From Methanofollis sp. (lineage in GTDB: Archaea; Halobacteriota; Methanomicrobia; Methanomicrobiales; Methanofollaceae), in NCBI GenBank assembly GCA_028696365.1, contig JAQVHG010000047.1:1-10925 (forward strand): a stretch of 10,925 nucleotides of DNA. Reading direction: 5' to 3'. A model generated the notes under the pieces. It saw nothing but the letters and a program-made list of their open reading frames with translations. It was not told where the DNA came from and ran no database searches. The stretch's first letter is position 1; the number at the start of each line of letters is the position of its first letter. This document shows, one piece after another, positions 1 through 6,435 of this stretch. Position numbers and translations under genes: made by a program.

Positions 1-373
1 CGCCGGCGAGGACCAGGAATTCCCTGGTCCTGAACTCCCCTTCCACCGGCGAGGTGGGGAAGAGGACGGTGTGGAGCGAGGGGCGGGAAGCAAGAAGGCG
101 GGCGGCACCGGCCCTGTCTTCCTCCTGCATGAGCGCGATCCCGCCGACGAGTTCGTGTCTGGGCAGGGCCTCGTGGTGAGGGAAAGGTTTGAACTCCGCC
201 TCCTCGGCACCTTCCACCTCCTCGACGAGCGGGAGGAGGAGGTCGCCGCCGTCGGCACAGGGCCGCACGCTCCGGTCAAGGAGCCCTCCGGCAATGAGGG
301 CCTGCCTCTCGTCTTCCGCACGCCGTTTCTCCACACGCAGACACCATCGTCGCACTCTCTCTTCGTCCTCCAT
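1..373 (-). CDS. Trm5/Taw2-family tRNA-modifying enzyme (5' part, runs off left edge)
   Basis: This is the first 124 codons of a gene reading leftward out of the window, from an ATG at 373-371. The protein starts MEDEERVRRWCLRVEKRR and has an acidic N-terminal domain. Near residues 107-123 it carries FPTSPVEGEFRTREFLVLAG, which resembles the conserved 'GEFRTP..kiLyG' segment that precedes the SAM-binding domain in archaeal Taw2 and Trm5 proteins. Those families act on G37 of tRNA: Trm5 makes m1G37, and Taw2 transfers the aminocarboxypropyl group of SAM in wyosine synthesis. The SAM-binding domain lies outside the window, so the two cannot be separated here. The leading domain of about 100 residues resembles the D1 region of Trm5-like enzymes. 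It is divergent from the HMG-CoA reductase gene, with 121 bp between the two starts. Confidence 0.72.
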   Translation of the reverse strand, partial: MEDEERVRRWCLRVEKRRAEDERQALIAGGLLDRSVRPCADGGDLLLPLVEEVEGAEEAEFKPFPHHEALPRHELVGGIALMQEEDRAGAARLLASRPSLHTVLFPTSPVEGEFRTREFLVLAG

Positions 374-494
374 CGTATACTCTTTCTCCCTGGCTCAGTT
401 ATCAAGAGGGCTCAGATACCCCCCTAAAAACGGATGGAACCCAGGATCAAAGGATTCCATAGGTTCAAAAGGTATCATATCCCTCTATACTTCC
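374..494. promoter_or_regulatory. Divergent intergenic region between tRNA-modification gene and HMG-CoA reductase gene
   Basis: The 121 bp between the two divergent starts must hold both promoters. It is locally AT-richer than its surroundings. Weak TATA-like stretches are GGTATCATATCC (471-482) for the rightward gene and, on the minus strand, TTGATAACTG (around 396-405) for the leftward one. Neither is a strong match. No clear Shine-Dalgarno precedes the ATG at 495, which would suit a short-leader or leaderless transcript. The exact elements are inferred from position. Confidence 0.3.
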
Positions 495-1703
495 ATGGAA
501 GATGCTCTTGCAAGACTAAAAAAAGGAACCCTCAAACTCTATGCCCTGGAAAAGGAACTCCCGCCCGAAGATGCGGTTCGAGTGCGGCGGACCTTTGTCG
601 AGGAGGAGAGGGATGCTGACCTGGCGGCCCTCGGTGCTTTCACCATCGGGATCGACCGGGTGGTCAGGCGGAACATCGAGAATATGATCGGGACGGTCCA
701 GATCCCGGTCGGGGTGGCAGGGCCGGTGCAGGTGAACGGCGAGTACGCGAGGGGCGAGTATTATCTGCCGCTCGCCACCACCGAAGGGGCGCTCGTCGCC
801 TCGGCCAACCGCGGGGCTTCGGCGATCACGAAGGCGGGCGGCGCCGACGTCAGGGTGGTCAGGGACGGGATGACCAGGGCGCCGGTCTTTGCGGCACGTG
901 ACGTGGTGCACGCAAAAGAGGTCGCGGACTGGGCGACCGCACACTTCGCCGACCTTGCCGCGGCCGCGGAGACAACCACCTCGCGGGGCACACTCCTCTC
1001 GGTCGCTCCCTATGTCACCGGGACCAGCGTCTTCCTCCGCTGCGCCTATGATACCAAGGATGCGATGGGGATGAACATGGCGACCATCGCCACCGCCGAG
1101 ATCGCCGACCTCGTCGAGGCCGAGACCGGGGCGCGGCTCATCGCCCTCTCAGGCAACATGTGCGTGGACAAGAAACCGGCGGCGATCAACCTCATCGAGG
1201 GCCGGGGCAAGACCGTCGTCGCAGGGGTCCGTCTCTCAGACGACCTGATCCAGCGGGTCTTCAAGACCGATGCGGCGACCATGGTCGAGGTCAACTACCG
1301 CAAGAACCTCATCGGTTCGGCACGCGCCGGGGCGCTGGGCTTCAACGCCCATGCGGCGAACCTCGTCGCCGCCATGTACCTCGCCTGCGGTCAGGATCCG
1401 GCCCATGTCGTCGAGGGGAGCAGCGCGATCACCACTGTCGAGGCGACCGGCGACGGCGTCTATGTCGCGGTCACCCTCCCGGCCGTCCAGGTGGGGACGG
1501 TCGGCGGTGGGACCGGGATCGATACCCAGGCGGCGTGTCTCCGTCTCCTGGGCGTGGCGGGCGGCGGCGAGCCAGAAGGAACGAACGCCAGGGCTTTCGC
1601 AGAACTGGTGGGCGTGGGGGTGCTCGCCGGCGAACTCTCGCTCCTCGGGGCCCTTGCCGCCCACCACCTTGCACGGGCGCACAAAGAACTCGGGCGCGGA
1701 TAG
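495..1703 (+). CDS. hmgA: Hydroxymethylglutaryl-CoA reductase (class I, NADPH)
   Basis: This 402-residue enzyme reduces HMG-CoA to mevalonate, the committed step toward archaeal isoprenoid lipids. Class I signatures occur in order: ENMIGTVQIPVGVAGP (residues 62-77); PLATTEG with the expected catalytic Glu97; DAMGMNM (189-195); DKKPAAINLIEGRGK with the expected catalytic Lys226; CGQD with Asp301; GTVGGGTGI (334-342); and a C-terminal HLARAH with the expected catalytic His396. The catalytic assignments are by alignment from memory to human Glu559, Lys691, Asp767 and His866. There is no membrane domain, as usual for archaea. The reading frame stays open upstream to 189, but that part overlaps the divergent gene and its promoter and looks nothing like HMG-CoA reductase. 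The ATG at 495 gives a typical archaeal length. Confidence 0.97.
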   Translation: MEDALARLKKGTLKLYALEKELPPEDAVRVRRTFVEEERDADLAALGAFTIGIDRVVRRNIENMIGTVQIPVGVAGPVQVNGEYARGEYYLPLATTEGALVASANRGASAITKAGGADVRVVRDGMTRAPVFAARDVVHAKEVADWATAHFADLAAAAETTTSRGTLLSVAPYVTGTSVFLRCAYDTKDAMGMNMATIATAEIADLVEAETGARLIALSGNMCVDKKPAAINLIEGRGKTVVAGVRLSDDLIQRVFKTDAATMVEVNYRKNLIGSARAGALGFNAHAANLVAAMYLACGQDPAHVVEGSSAITTVEATGDGVYVAVTLPAVQVGTVGGGTGIDTQAACLRLLGVAGGGEPEGTNARAFAELVGVGVLAGELSLLGALAAHHLARAHKELGRG

Positions 1704-1716
1704 ATCGCTCGCCGTT

Positions 1717-1751
1717 CGGAGGGGGTGGCCGTCCTCCGCACCACTTTTTTT
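1717..1751 (+). terminator. Hairpin plus T-run after HMG-CoA reductase
   Basis: Starting 13 bp past the stop, CGGAGG (1717-1722) pairs with CCTCCG (1733-1738) across a 10-nt loop, and seven T residues follow at 1745-1751. In archaea the T-run alone is the usual termination signal, so the hairpin may be incidental. Confidence 0.6.
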
Positions 1752-1753
1752 GG

Positions 1754-1805
1754 GTTCTGTAGAAATCCTCTGGATGGCCATCTCTGCGGGGGACTTGCCG
1801 TCCTC
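1754..1805 (+). repeat. Dispersed repeat, copy 1 (TCTGTAGAAATCCTCT core plus hairpin)
   Basis: The core TCTGTAGAAATCCTCT (1756-1771) is identical over 16 nt to 10151-10166 and matches a third, inverted copy near 10472-10525. It is followed by CATCTCTGC and a G-rich hairpin, GGGGAC / TTGCC loop / GTCCTC (stem 1789-1794 with 1800-1805). The hairpin element recurs in the other copies with changes that keep pairing. It sits between the 3' ends of the convergent HMG-CoA reductase and FmdE genes. No recognisable protein is encoded by it. Confidence 0.8.
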
Positions 1806-1843
1806 ATCGCAGAATTTTCACTGCCCTCTCGCGCCGGGGGGTT

Positions 1844-2464
1844 TCACCACCCGCGGGTGTACTCCCCGGCACAGGGCATGCAGAGGACCTCGCCGTCGAC
1901 GAGCCGCACCCTCGCCTCTGAGACCTGCTCGCCGCACTTTGCACAGATATAGGACCGAAAGATCCTGGCCCGCTCAGGCACCTCGGGATCGACCTCACGG
2001 ATCAGGAAGATCTCCTCTGCGGGCCGCGTCTTGATCGCCTCGCAGAGGGCGTGCAGGTGGTTGACATAGGCCTCACGCTCCTCCTGCGTCGCCTTGCCAG
2101 AGCGCACCTTTCCCCTGAGCGGGTGGAACTCAGGGTCAAGGGTGTCCATCGTGACGTCCCCCCTGCTCGCCACCCGCACGGCCTTCCCGTTCGATCTGTT
2201 GATGAAGGTCCAGGCATTCTTCCCGAAGTCCCTGAGGATCAGGTTCCCCTTCCCGACCGTGCACCCGGTCATCACCTGCACGGCGTCGACCCCGCAGGCA
2301 TCGTTCTCCACGATGGTGACAAGTTCTTCGTCAGGGGCACGGGTGGCGCCGACCCGCTCCATCCCGATGAGGGCGGCCCGATAACCGATGGTGACCCCAG
2401 GGCAGAGGTGGCCATGGAAGCGGACAACATCGTCAAAGTCAGGGCATGCACAATCCATGTTCAT
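1844..2464 (-). CDS. fmdE: FmdE-family zinc protein (formylmethanofuran dehydrogenase-associated)
   Basis: This 206-residue protein opens with FHGHLCPG (His17, His19, Cys21), the hallmark of the FmdE family, followed by VENDACGVDAVQVMTGCT (residues 52-69, Cys57 and Cys68) and GKGNL. These are the conserved cysteine- and acid-rich segments of the N-terminal domain. The C-terminus is a four-Cys zinc ribbon (Cys174/Cys177 and Cys195/Cys198). FmdE was named from the molybdenum formylmethanofuran dehydrogenase operon of methanogens, but its biochemical role is not established and copies often stand alone, as here: no fmd/fwd subunit is nearby. ATG 2464 is chosen over the in-frame ATG at 2458 because AGGAT lies about 7 nt upstream. 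Length and domain order are normal for the family. Confidence 0.92.
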   Translation of the reverse strand: MNMDCACPDFDDVVRFHGHLCPGVTIGYRAALIGMERVGATRAPDEELVTIVENDACGVDAVQVMTGCTVGKGNLILRDFGKNAWTFINRSNGKAVRVASRGDVTMDTLDPEFHPLRGKVRSGKATQEEREAYVNHLHALCEAIKTRPAEEIFLIREVDPEVPERARIFRSYICAKCGEQVSEARVRLVDGEVLCMPCAGEYTRGW

Positions 2465-2525
2465 AGATCCTGTCTGATCAGAGATACTCTTTGTGATCGA
2501 GAATGAAACCCGTCATATTTGGTCG
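2465..2525 (-). promoter_or_regulatory. Probable fmdE leader and promoter
   Basis: Reading on the minus strand, ACAGGATCT precedes the ATG and supplies a short Shine-Dalgarno-like AGGA. Further upstream, CCAAATATGAC (about 2512-2522) is a weak TATA candidate at a distance that would leave a leader of about 25 nt. The assignment rests on position and composition only. The rest of the interval to 2710 shows no gene that I can support. Confidence 0.3.
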
Positions 2526-2710
2526 TAATACCATCTCTCAAAATAGAACCTGCCGTCCCTCTCGCTATTTCGCCGCCTCCTCTGGCACGCACCACGTGCG
2601 GGACAGGGCACATGCATCTCGTCACTGCCCCTCGCCAAAGGGAGATCACGCACAGATCTACGAAAAACAATGAATTAAGGCCGTGGGAGAAGTAATTCAA
2701 ATTCGATTGT

Positions 2711-2719
2711 CTTATATAC
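2711..2719 (+). promoter_or_regulatory. TATA box of the lipoprotein/pilin-like operon
   Basis: CTTATATAC is a good archaeal TATA element in an AT-rich pocket. Its centre is about 31 bp before the ATG at 2746. Transcription normally starts about 25 bp downstream of the TATA centre in archaea, which predicts a start near 2740 and an almost leaderless mRNA. No Shine-Dalgarno is visible before 2746, consistent with that. Confidence 0.65.
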
Positions 2720-2745
2720 CAATCTCCCCAAAATGAATCTTTCAT

Positions 2746-3285
2746 ATGAAACTCGCGCACCTCGCCCCCCTCCTTGGCCTCTGCATCCTCGTCCTTTCCT
2801 GGACCTGCGGCTGCACCTCGGCGCCAGACGGCGGGGGCGGGATCCAGGACATCACTACCGAGCCCACCGTCGAGCGGATCGGGTTTGAAGAGGCACTCAG
2901 AGATCTGGAAGTCCTCGACGGCGAGGGACTCGAGGATCTTACCGGGATGGAGATCGTCACGGTGAGCGGGTCTGGCGTGGACTGCACCGGGAACGCGACC
3001 ACCTGGACCCTCGGGGTGCGGCAGGCCGAGAACACCTCGCTCATGGTCCACTCCCAGAGCGGATGGTCACGGTATGTCTGGCACGGCCCGCTCCCTGAAG
3101 AACAGGTGGAGATGGACGCAACCATCATGCCCTCGGCCCTGTATCGGGGGCATGCCGCCGAGATCGGAACCCTCGGCGAGGTGACCGATCTCACGCTCAT
3201 CGACGGCGTCTACACGATCAGGTCGGAGGAAGATCAGACCAGGTCTCTCACCTTTGATGCACAGGACATGGAGGCGGCTGCATGA
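2746..3285 (+). CDS. Predicted lipoprotein, first gene of the pilin-like operon
   Basis: This 179-residue protein of unknown function begins MKLAHLAPLLGLCILVLSW, a short basic start with a hydrophobic stretch, then TCGC. Cys23, or less likely Cys21, is the candidate lipidation site, followed by a Gly/Ser/Pro-rich linker (residues 24-34). The mature part is acidic and presumably lies outside the membrane. A central segment (about 66-112) contains VTVSGSGVDCTGNATTWTLG and WSRYVWHGP, plausibly beta strands. I recognise no family. Its stop overlaps the start of the next gene by 4 nt (ATGA), so the two are very likely co-translated. That places it with the pilin-like set as a possible surface anchor or assembly factor (inference). 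Confidence 0.8.
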   Translation: MKLAHLAPLLGLCILVLSWTCGCTSAPDGGGGIQDITTEPTVERIGFEEALRDLEVLDGEGLEDLTGMEIVTVSGSGVDCTGNATTWTLGVRQAENTSLMVHSQSGWSRYVWHGPLPEEQVEMDATIMPSALYRGHAAEIGTLGEVTDLTLIDGVYTIRSEEDQTRSLTFDAQDMEAAA

Positions 3286-4316
3286 GTCTTCGAGACGACG
3301 ACTCCGCCCTCCTCTCCATCGACTTTCTCGCGGGGTTCACGGTCTTCCTCCTCGCCTTCATCATCGCAGCCTCGATGGTCCCTGGCATGCTCGCCTCGCT
3401 CCAGAGTTCGACCGTCGACCACGATGCCGTCGCCTACCGGACCGGGGTGATCCTGGCCGAGGATCCCGGGTGGTGGTTCGACGAGGTGACGATGACCGGG
3501 CACACCCACTGGGAGGGCGAGCGGACCGCACTCGACTCCATCAAGCGGATGGGGCTTGCGATCTCAAAGGACACTCCAGGCATCCTCTCGATGGGAAAGG
3601 TGGAGCGGTTCTTCAACAAGATCGAGTACAACGCCAACCCGAAGTTCTATTCCAGCAGACTCTTCTTCTCAGACTACCCGTACACCTTCAACATTTCGCT
3701 GAAGGAGGTGGGGAGTGATACTCCTCTCAGCATCGGGTCACCTGTCCCGAAGGACACCACCGACTATGGGTCGATCAGGCGGATGGTGATGGTGAAGGAG
3801 GTCGGACCGGCGATTAAGGACTCTTCATCCTTTCATAGTTCTGATAATACTATTGGGGCCAAGACCTTCGCGATCAGGCTGAACTTCTCTGAGATCCTGA
3901 GTAAACCCCTGGCCTACCGGGTCGACCCCTATGAGGACAGGATCGAGGTGAGACTTGAGAACCTCAATCATTATAATGACAACGCGAACGTCATATTAGA
4001 AGATTTAAGTCTCTTCCGCGGCCCAAGCAAGATCCCCACCAACCGGCTCAAGGACACGCGGTACTCCATCTTGAAAGTCGGCGATGAGACAAAAAATCCA
4101 GAGGACCAACCATCTATAGCCGATAACATCACTCTCATCCTTAAGCCCGGCTTCTTCACCTATGAAATCGTCAAACCGAGCGAAACCGTGGACATAAAGT
4201 TCACCTTCAACAAAACAGAACCAACCACCGACTGGACATATCTCAACGACACCTACGATTACGCGTCCACACCCTCCCCCCTCACGCCCGCCGTCCTGGA
4301 GGTGGCCATATGGTAG
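3282..4316 (+). CDS. Pilin-like membrane-anchored protein, gene 2 of operon (DUF7287-like N-terminus)
   Basis: This 344-residue protein starts with an acidic stretch, MSLRDDDSALLSID, followed by one hydrophobic helix (about residues 15-38, FLAGFTVFLLAFIIAASMV). If cut after Ala9, Asp14 would fall at +5, the position normally held by Glu in type IV pilins. The start is supported by GGAGG at 3270-3274, 7 nt before the ATG. The large extracellular part has several N-x-S/T sequons and beta-type sequence but no domain I can name. The N-terminus and following 'AYRTGVILAEDPGWW' recall haloarchaeal DUF7287 proteins, which occur next to DUF7288/7289 genes in pilus-like clusters (from memory, uncertain). 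It ends LEVAIW, a motif shared with the next protein. Confidence 0.85.
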   Translation: MSLRDDDSALLSIDFLAGFTVFLLAFIIAASMVPGMLASLQSSTVDHDAVAYRTGVILAEDPGWWFDEVTMTGHTHWEGERTALDSIKRMGLAISKDTPGILSMGKVERFFNKIEYNANPKFYSSRLFFSDYPYTFNISLKEVGSDTPLSIGSPVPKDTTDYGSIRRMVMVKEVGPAIKDSSSFHSSDNTIGAKTFAIRLNFSEILSKPLAYRVDPYEDRIEVRLENLNHYNDNANVILEDLSLFRGPSKIPTNRLKDTRYSILKVGDETKNPEDQPSIADNITLILKPGFFTYEIVKPSETVDIKFTFNKTEPTTDWTYLNDTYDYASTPSPLTPAVLEVAIW

Positions 4317-4819
4317 ACGACTCAGCCCAACTCTACACCATCGAGGGATTTGCCGCGGCGTTCATCATCCTGGCGACGGCCTATCTCATCTCAGGGACGA
4401 TGAGCATCTACACTCCGGGCGATTCGCATATCACCGACATGCAGTTAGAACAGATCGGCAACGATGTCCTCGCGGTGATGGACACGCCGACGACACAGGG
4501 AGGCGAGAGTGAACTTGTGGGATATCTCAAGGATTGGAACACTGATGGTTTTAACGAGCGTTTCTCGAACCTCCTGAACAACCGGACGTCAGGAAAAGAT
4601 ACACTCAAATACGACGCCTCGGTCTCGTACCGTAGCGACACTGACACTGTGCAGAACGCCCCGTTCTTCTCATCGCAAACACGGACTAACTACGAGCAGG
4701 CGGTGCGGGTGACGCGGCTGGTGACGATACCTGAAAGCACTGATCTCTCCTCTCATCTTCCCGAATTCGAGAAGCGAGATCAAGTCGTCCTCCTGGAGGT
4801 GTTGATATGGAGAAGTTAA
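4310..4819 (+). CDS. Pilin-like protein, gene 3 of operon (DUF7288-like)
   Basis: This 169-residue protein starts MVDDSAQLYTIEGFAAAF, with a hydrophobic helix at about residues 13-30. Cleavage after Gln7 would put Glu12 at +5, as in pilin signals. The 'AQLYTIEGF' opening followed by a hydrophobic run and a 'ndvLavmD' segment resembles haloarchaeal DUF7288 proteins (recall, not searched). The rest is polar and presumably external. GGAGGTG at 4298-4304 lies 5 nt before the ATG and is itself coding sequence for the previous protein, with which it overlaps by 7 nt. The C-terminus reads LLEVLIWRS, again carrying the Shine-Dalgarno for the following gene. Confidence 0.85.
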   Translation: MVDDSAQLYTIEGFAAAFIILATAYLISGTMSIYTPGDSHITDMQLEQIGNDVLAVMDTPTTQGGESELVGYLKDWNTDGFNERFSNLLNNRTSGKDTLKYDASVSYRSDTDTVQNAPFFSSQTRTNYEQAVRVTRLVTIPESTDLSSHLPEFEKRDQVVLLEVLIWRS

Positions 4820-5175
4820 ACGACGAAGCACAATGGATCGTGCTGATGGGCTTCATGGTGGCGGCGGCCTTCTTCTTCCTGGCCCTTGTCATCAACCAGT
4901 CCACCCTGGTCGGGCAGACCACCGCCGAGAGCGTGCTCGAGTTCCCGAAAGAGGATATCAGGGACGTGAAGAGCGAGGTGGCCGCGGTCGTCGCCACCGC
5001 AAGCATCAGCGATGCGGAGAAAGAAAAACTCTGGAAAGACATCGAGGCGCTCTACATCGCACGCAAGAACGCCGTCGTGGATATCGAGAAGACCGGGGGA
5101 TCTGCCACGCATACCGAGGTCAAGATCCACTTCAACAATGGGGTGACCACCTATGATGAGACCGCATACTACTGA
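4807..5175 (+). CDS. Small pilin-like membrane protein, gene 4 of operon
   Basis: This 122-residue protein begins MEKLNDEAQWIVLMGFMV, with a hydrophobic helix at about residues 11-30 preceded by a charged start, the same overall plan as its neighbours. The usual +5 acidic residue is missing: aligned with gene 3 at 'AQ', that position is Met14, so it may not be processed as a normal pilin. Residues 45-95 (KEDIRDVKSEVAAVV, then SDAEKEKLWKDIEALY) look strongly helical and possibly coiled coil. The remainder, ending TYDETAYY, looks like beta structure. GGAGGTG at 4795-4801 lies 5 nt before the ATG. It overlaps gene 3 by 13 nt and gene 5 by 23 nt. No family recognised. Confidence 0.8.
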   Translation: MEKLNDEAQWIVLMGFMVAAAFFFLALVINQSTLVGQTTAESVLEFPKEDIRDVKSEVAAVVATASISDAEKEKLWKDIEALYIARKNAVVDIEKTGGSATHTEVKIHFNNGVTTYDETAYY

Positions 5176-5599
5176 CGAGGAGGGCGTCTCCAACCTGGTG
5201 GAGTACATGACCATCTCCGGGATCCTGGTGGTCCTCCTCATCATCATGACCTTCGCGGTGAACGCGATCTTCATGGAAGGTCCCTCCGACCGTCTCGCCT
5301 ACCACTCCTTCACCGACATTGGCAACGGGATCTCGACGCGGATCGTCGACGTCTACGTGCTCGCCCCTGACAATGGTTCGATCGTCACCGCCTTCGACAT
5401 CCCTGACGACGTCGCCGGCAAGGACTACCAGGTCAGCCTCGACGTCGAGCGGCACAGTTCAGACCAGCAGGTCATGGTCTCGCGGGACAATGTCAGGAGC
5501 GAGATCTCCATCGCCGGGATCGGAGCGACGATGGGAGTGGCCGGGAACACCACCGGGAGCGGAGTCAACAGGATCACCTATGATTCACGCGGAGTTTGA
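5153..5599 (+). CDS. Pilin-like protein, gene 5 of operon
   Basis: This 148-residue protein has an N-terminus, MMRPHTTDEEGVSNLVEYM, with the DEEGVS signature of archaeal type IV pilin-like proteins: a charged leader, Gly11 as the likely cleavage residue, Glu17 near the start of the helix, then a hydrophobic helix to about residue 40. The external part includes TRIVDVYVLAPDNGSI and IPDDVAGKDYQVSLD, a beta-strand pattern, and ends in a Gly/Thr-rich tail. It broadly recalls haloarchaeal DUF7266 proteins (uncertain). The start ATG at 5153, or the ATG at 5156, lies inside gene 4. GGGGTGA at 5140-5146 gives spacing of 6 or 9 nt. Gene 6 begins at the base after its stop, so they are almost certainly translated together. 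Confidence 0.85.
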   Translation: MMRPHTTDEEGVSNLVEYMTISGILVVLLIIMTFAVNAIFMEGPSDRLAYHSFTDIGNGISTRIVDVYVLAPDNGSIVTAFDIPDDVAGKDYQVSLDVERHSSDQQVMVSRDNVRSEISIAGIGATMGVAGNTTGSGVNRITYDSRGV

Positions 5600-6412
5600 A
5601 TGATGAGGTCAGATAATATCAAGAACGAAGAAGGGGTCTCAGAGGCGATCGGGTTTATCATCATCTTCGGACTGGTGATGACCGGGATCGCCCTGATCAC
5701 CCTGTACGGCTATCCGATGCTCCTGCAGCAGCAGAGCAACGCCGACGTGCGCAACATGGAACAGACCACTGTGGTGCTCCAGAACGACATCAAGAGTCTC
5801 TGCTACAAGAATGTCCCCTACAAGGAGACCGCCCTCCAGGTGAGCGGCGGGGTGCTCACCGTGGAGAATTGCACCGAGACCAGGGAGCGGTTCGAGATCA
5901 GTGTGATCAAGAGAGATGGAGATGACAACACCTCGGCCATAGATCAGATCAAAGGACTTTCACCCTTCAGCCCGGGCGCCTTCGTCTACACCGCCGACTC
6001 CCAGGACGCCACCATCGCCCTCGAAAACGGGGCGGTGATCAGGGCGCAGGCAGGCGGATCCTCGATGCTTGCCGAACCGCGGTGGTACGTCGATGTACAG
6101 GAAAGCGAGAAAACCTTTGTCATCAACCTCGTCGCCCTGAACACAAGCGGCCCCATGGCCAGGAGCGGGATGGGGAACGTGCGGATGCAACTCAAATCCT
6201 CAAAGCCTCCGCTGATCCTGGACCTGCCTGACAAAGAGACTGTGAAGGTCACGTATCTCGCCACAGACCTCGAAGGGTTCCCAAAGGCCTGGGAGAACTA
6301 TCTCACCGGCACGCTGGGGATGACAAAGAGCGGAGATACCAATACTTATACGCTCAAAGAGGTCAGCAGACTGATCATCAAAAAATATGAGGTCCAGGTG
6401 CTCGGGATCTGA
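5600..6412 (+). CDS. Archaeal type IV pilin-like protein, last gene of operon (DUF7289-like)
   Basis: This 270-residue protein has the clearest pilin-type start of the set: MMRSDNIKNEEGVSEAIGFI, followed by a hydrophobic helix to about residue 41. EEGVSEAIGF closely matches the common archaeal pilin N-terminus (class III signal peptide cut by a PibD/EppA-type peptidase after Gly12). After the helix, NADVRNMEQTTVVLQNDIKS and a beta segment near LQVSGGVLTV recall haloarchaeal DUF7289 proteins (from memory). The C-terminal domain has two Cys, at about residues 68 and 92, that could form a disulfide. GGAG at 5591-5594 precedes ATG 5600 by 5 nt; ATG 5603 is an alternative. Its size, larger than a typical major pilin, suggests a minor pilin or adhesin (inference). 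The operon ends here with a T-run terminator. Confidence 0.87.
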   Translation: MMRSDNIKNEEGVSEAIGFIIIFGLVMTGIALITLYGYPMLLQQQSNADVRNMEQTTVVLQNDIKSLCYKNVPYKETALQVSGGVLTVENCTETRERFEISVIKRDGDDNTSAIDQIKGLSPFSPGAFVYTADSQDATIALENGAVIRAQAGGSSMLAEPRWYVDVQESEKTFVINLVALNTSGPMARSGMGNVRMQLKSSKPPLILDLPDKETVKVTYLATDLEGFPKAWENYLTGTLGMTKSGDTNTYTLKEVSRLIIKKYEVQVLGI

Positions 6413-6435
6413 GCACCAGGAAGAGATCTTTTTTT
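6406..6435 (+). terminator. Terminator of the pilin-like operon
   Basis: GATCT (6406-6410) can pair with AGATC (6424-6428), and a run of seven T follows at 6429-6435. The T-run ends in the stop codon of the opposing aIF1A gene, so the two convergent transcripts finish almost on top of each other. Confidence 0.65.

Noticed and set aside
189..494. In-frame 102-codon extension before HMG-CoA reductase
   Set aside because: It is low-complexity Ser/Arg-rich, antisense to the divergent tRNA-modification gene, and crosses the promoter region. ATG 495 gives the normal archaeal enzyme.
1236..1781. 181-codon minus-strand ORF opposite HMG-CoA reductase
   Set aside because: It is antisense to a strongly conserved enzyme, with no family features of its own.
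2585..2599. GCACG-CACCA-CGTGC hairpin upstream of the operon
   Set aside because: Only 5 pairs, more than 110 bp from the TATA box and without a second copy; likely chance in GC-rich DNA.
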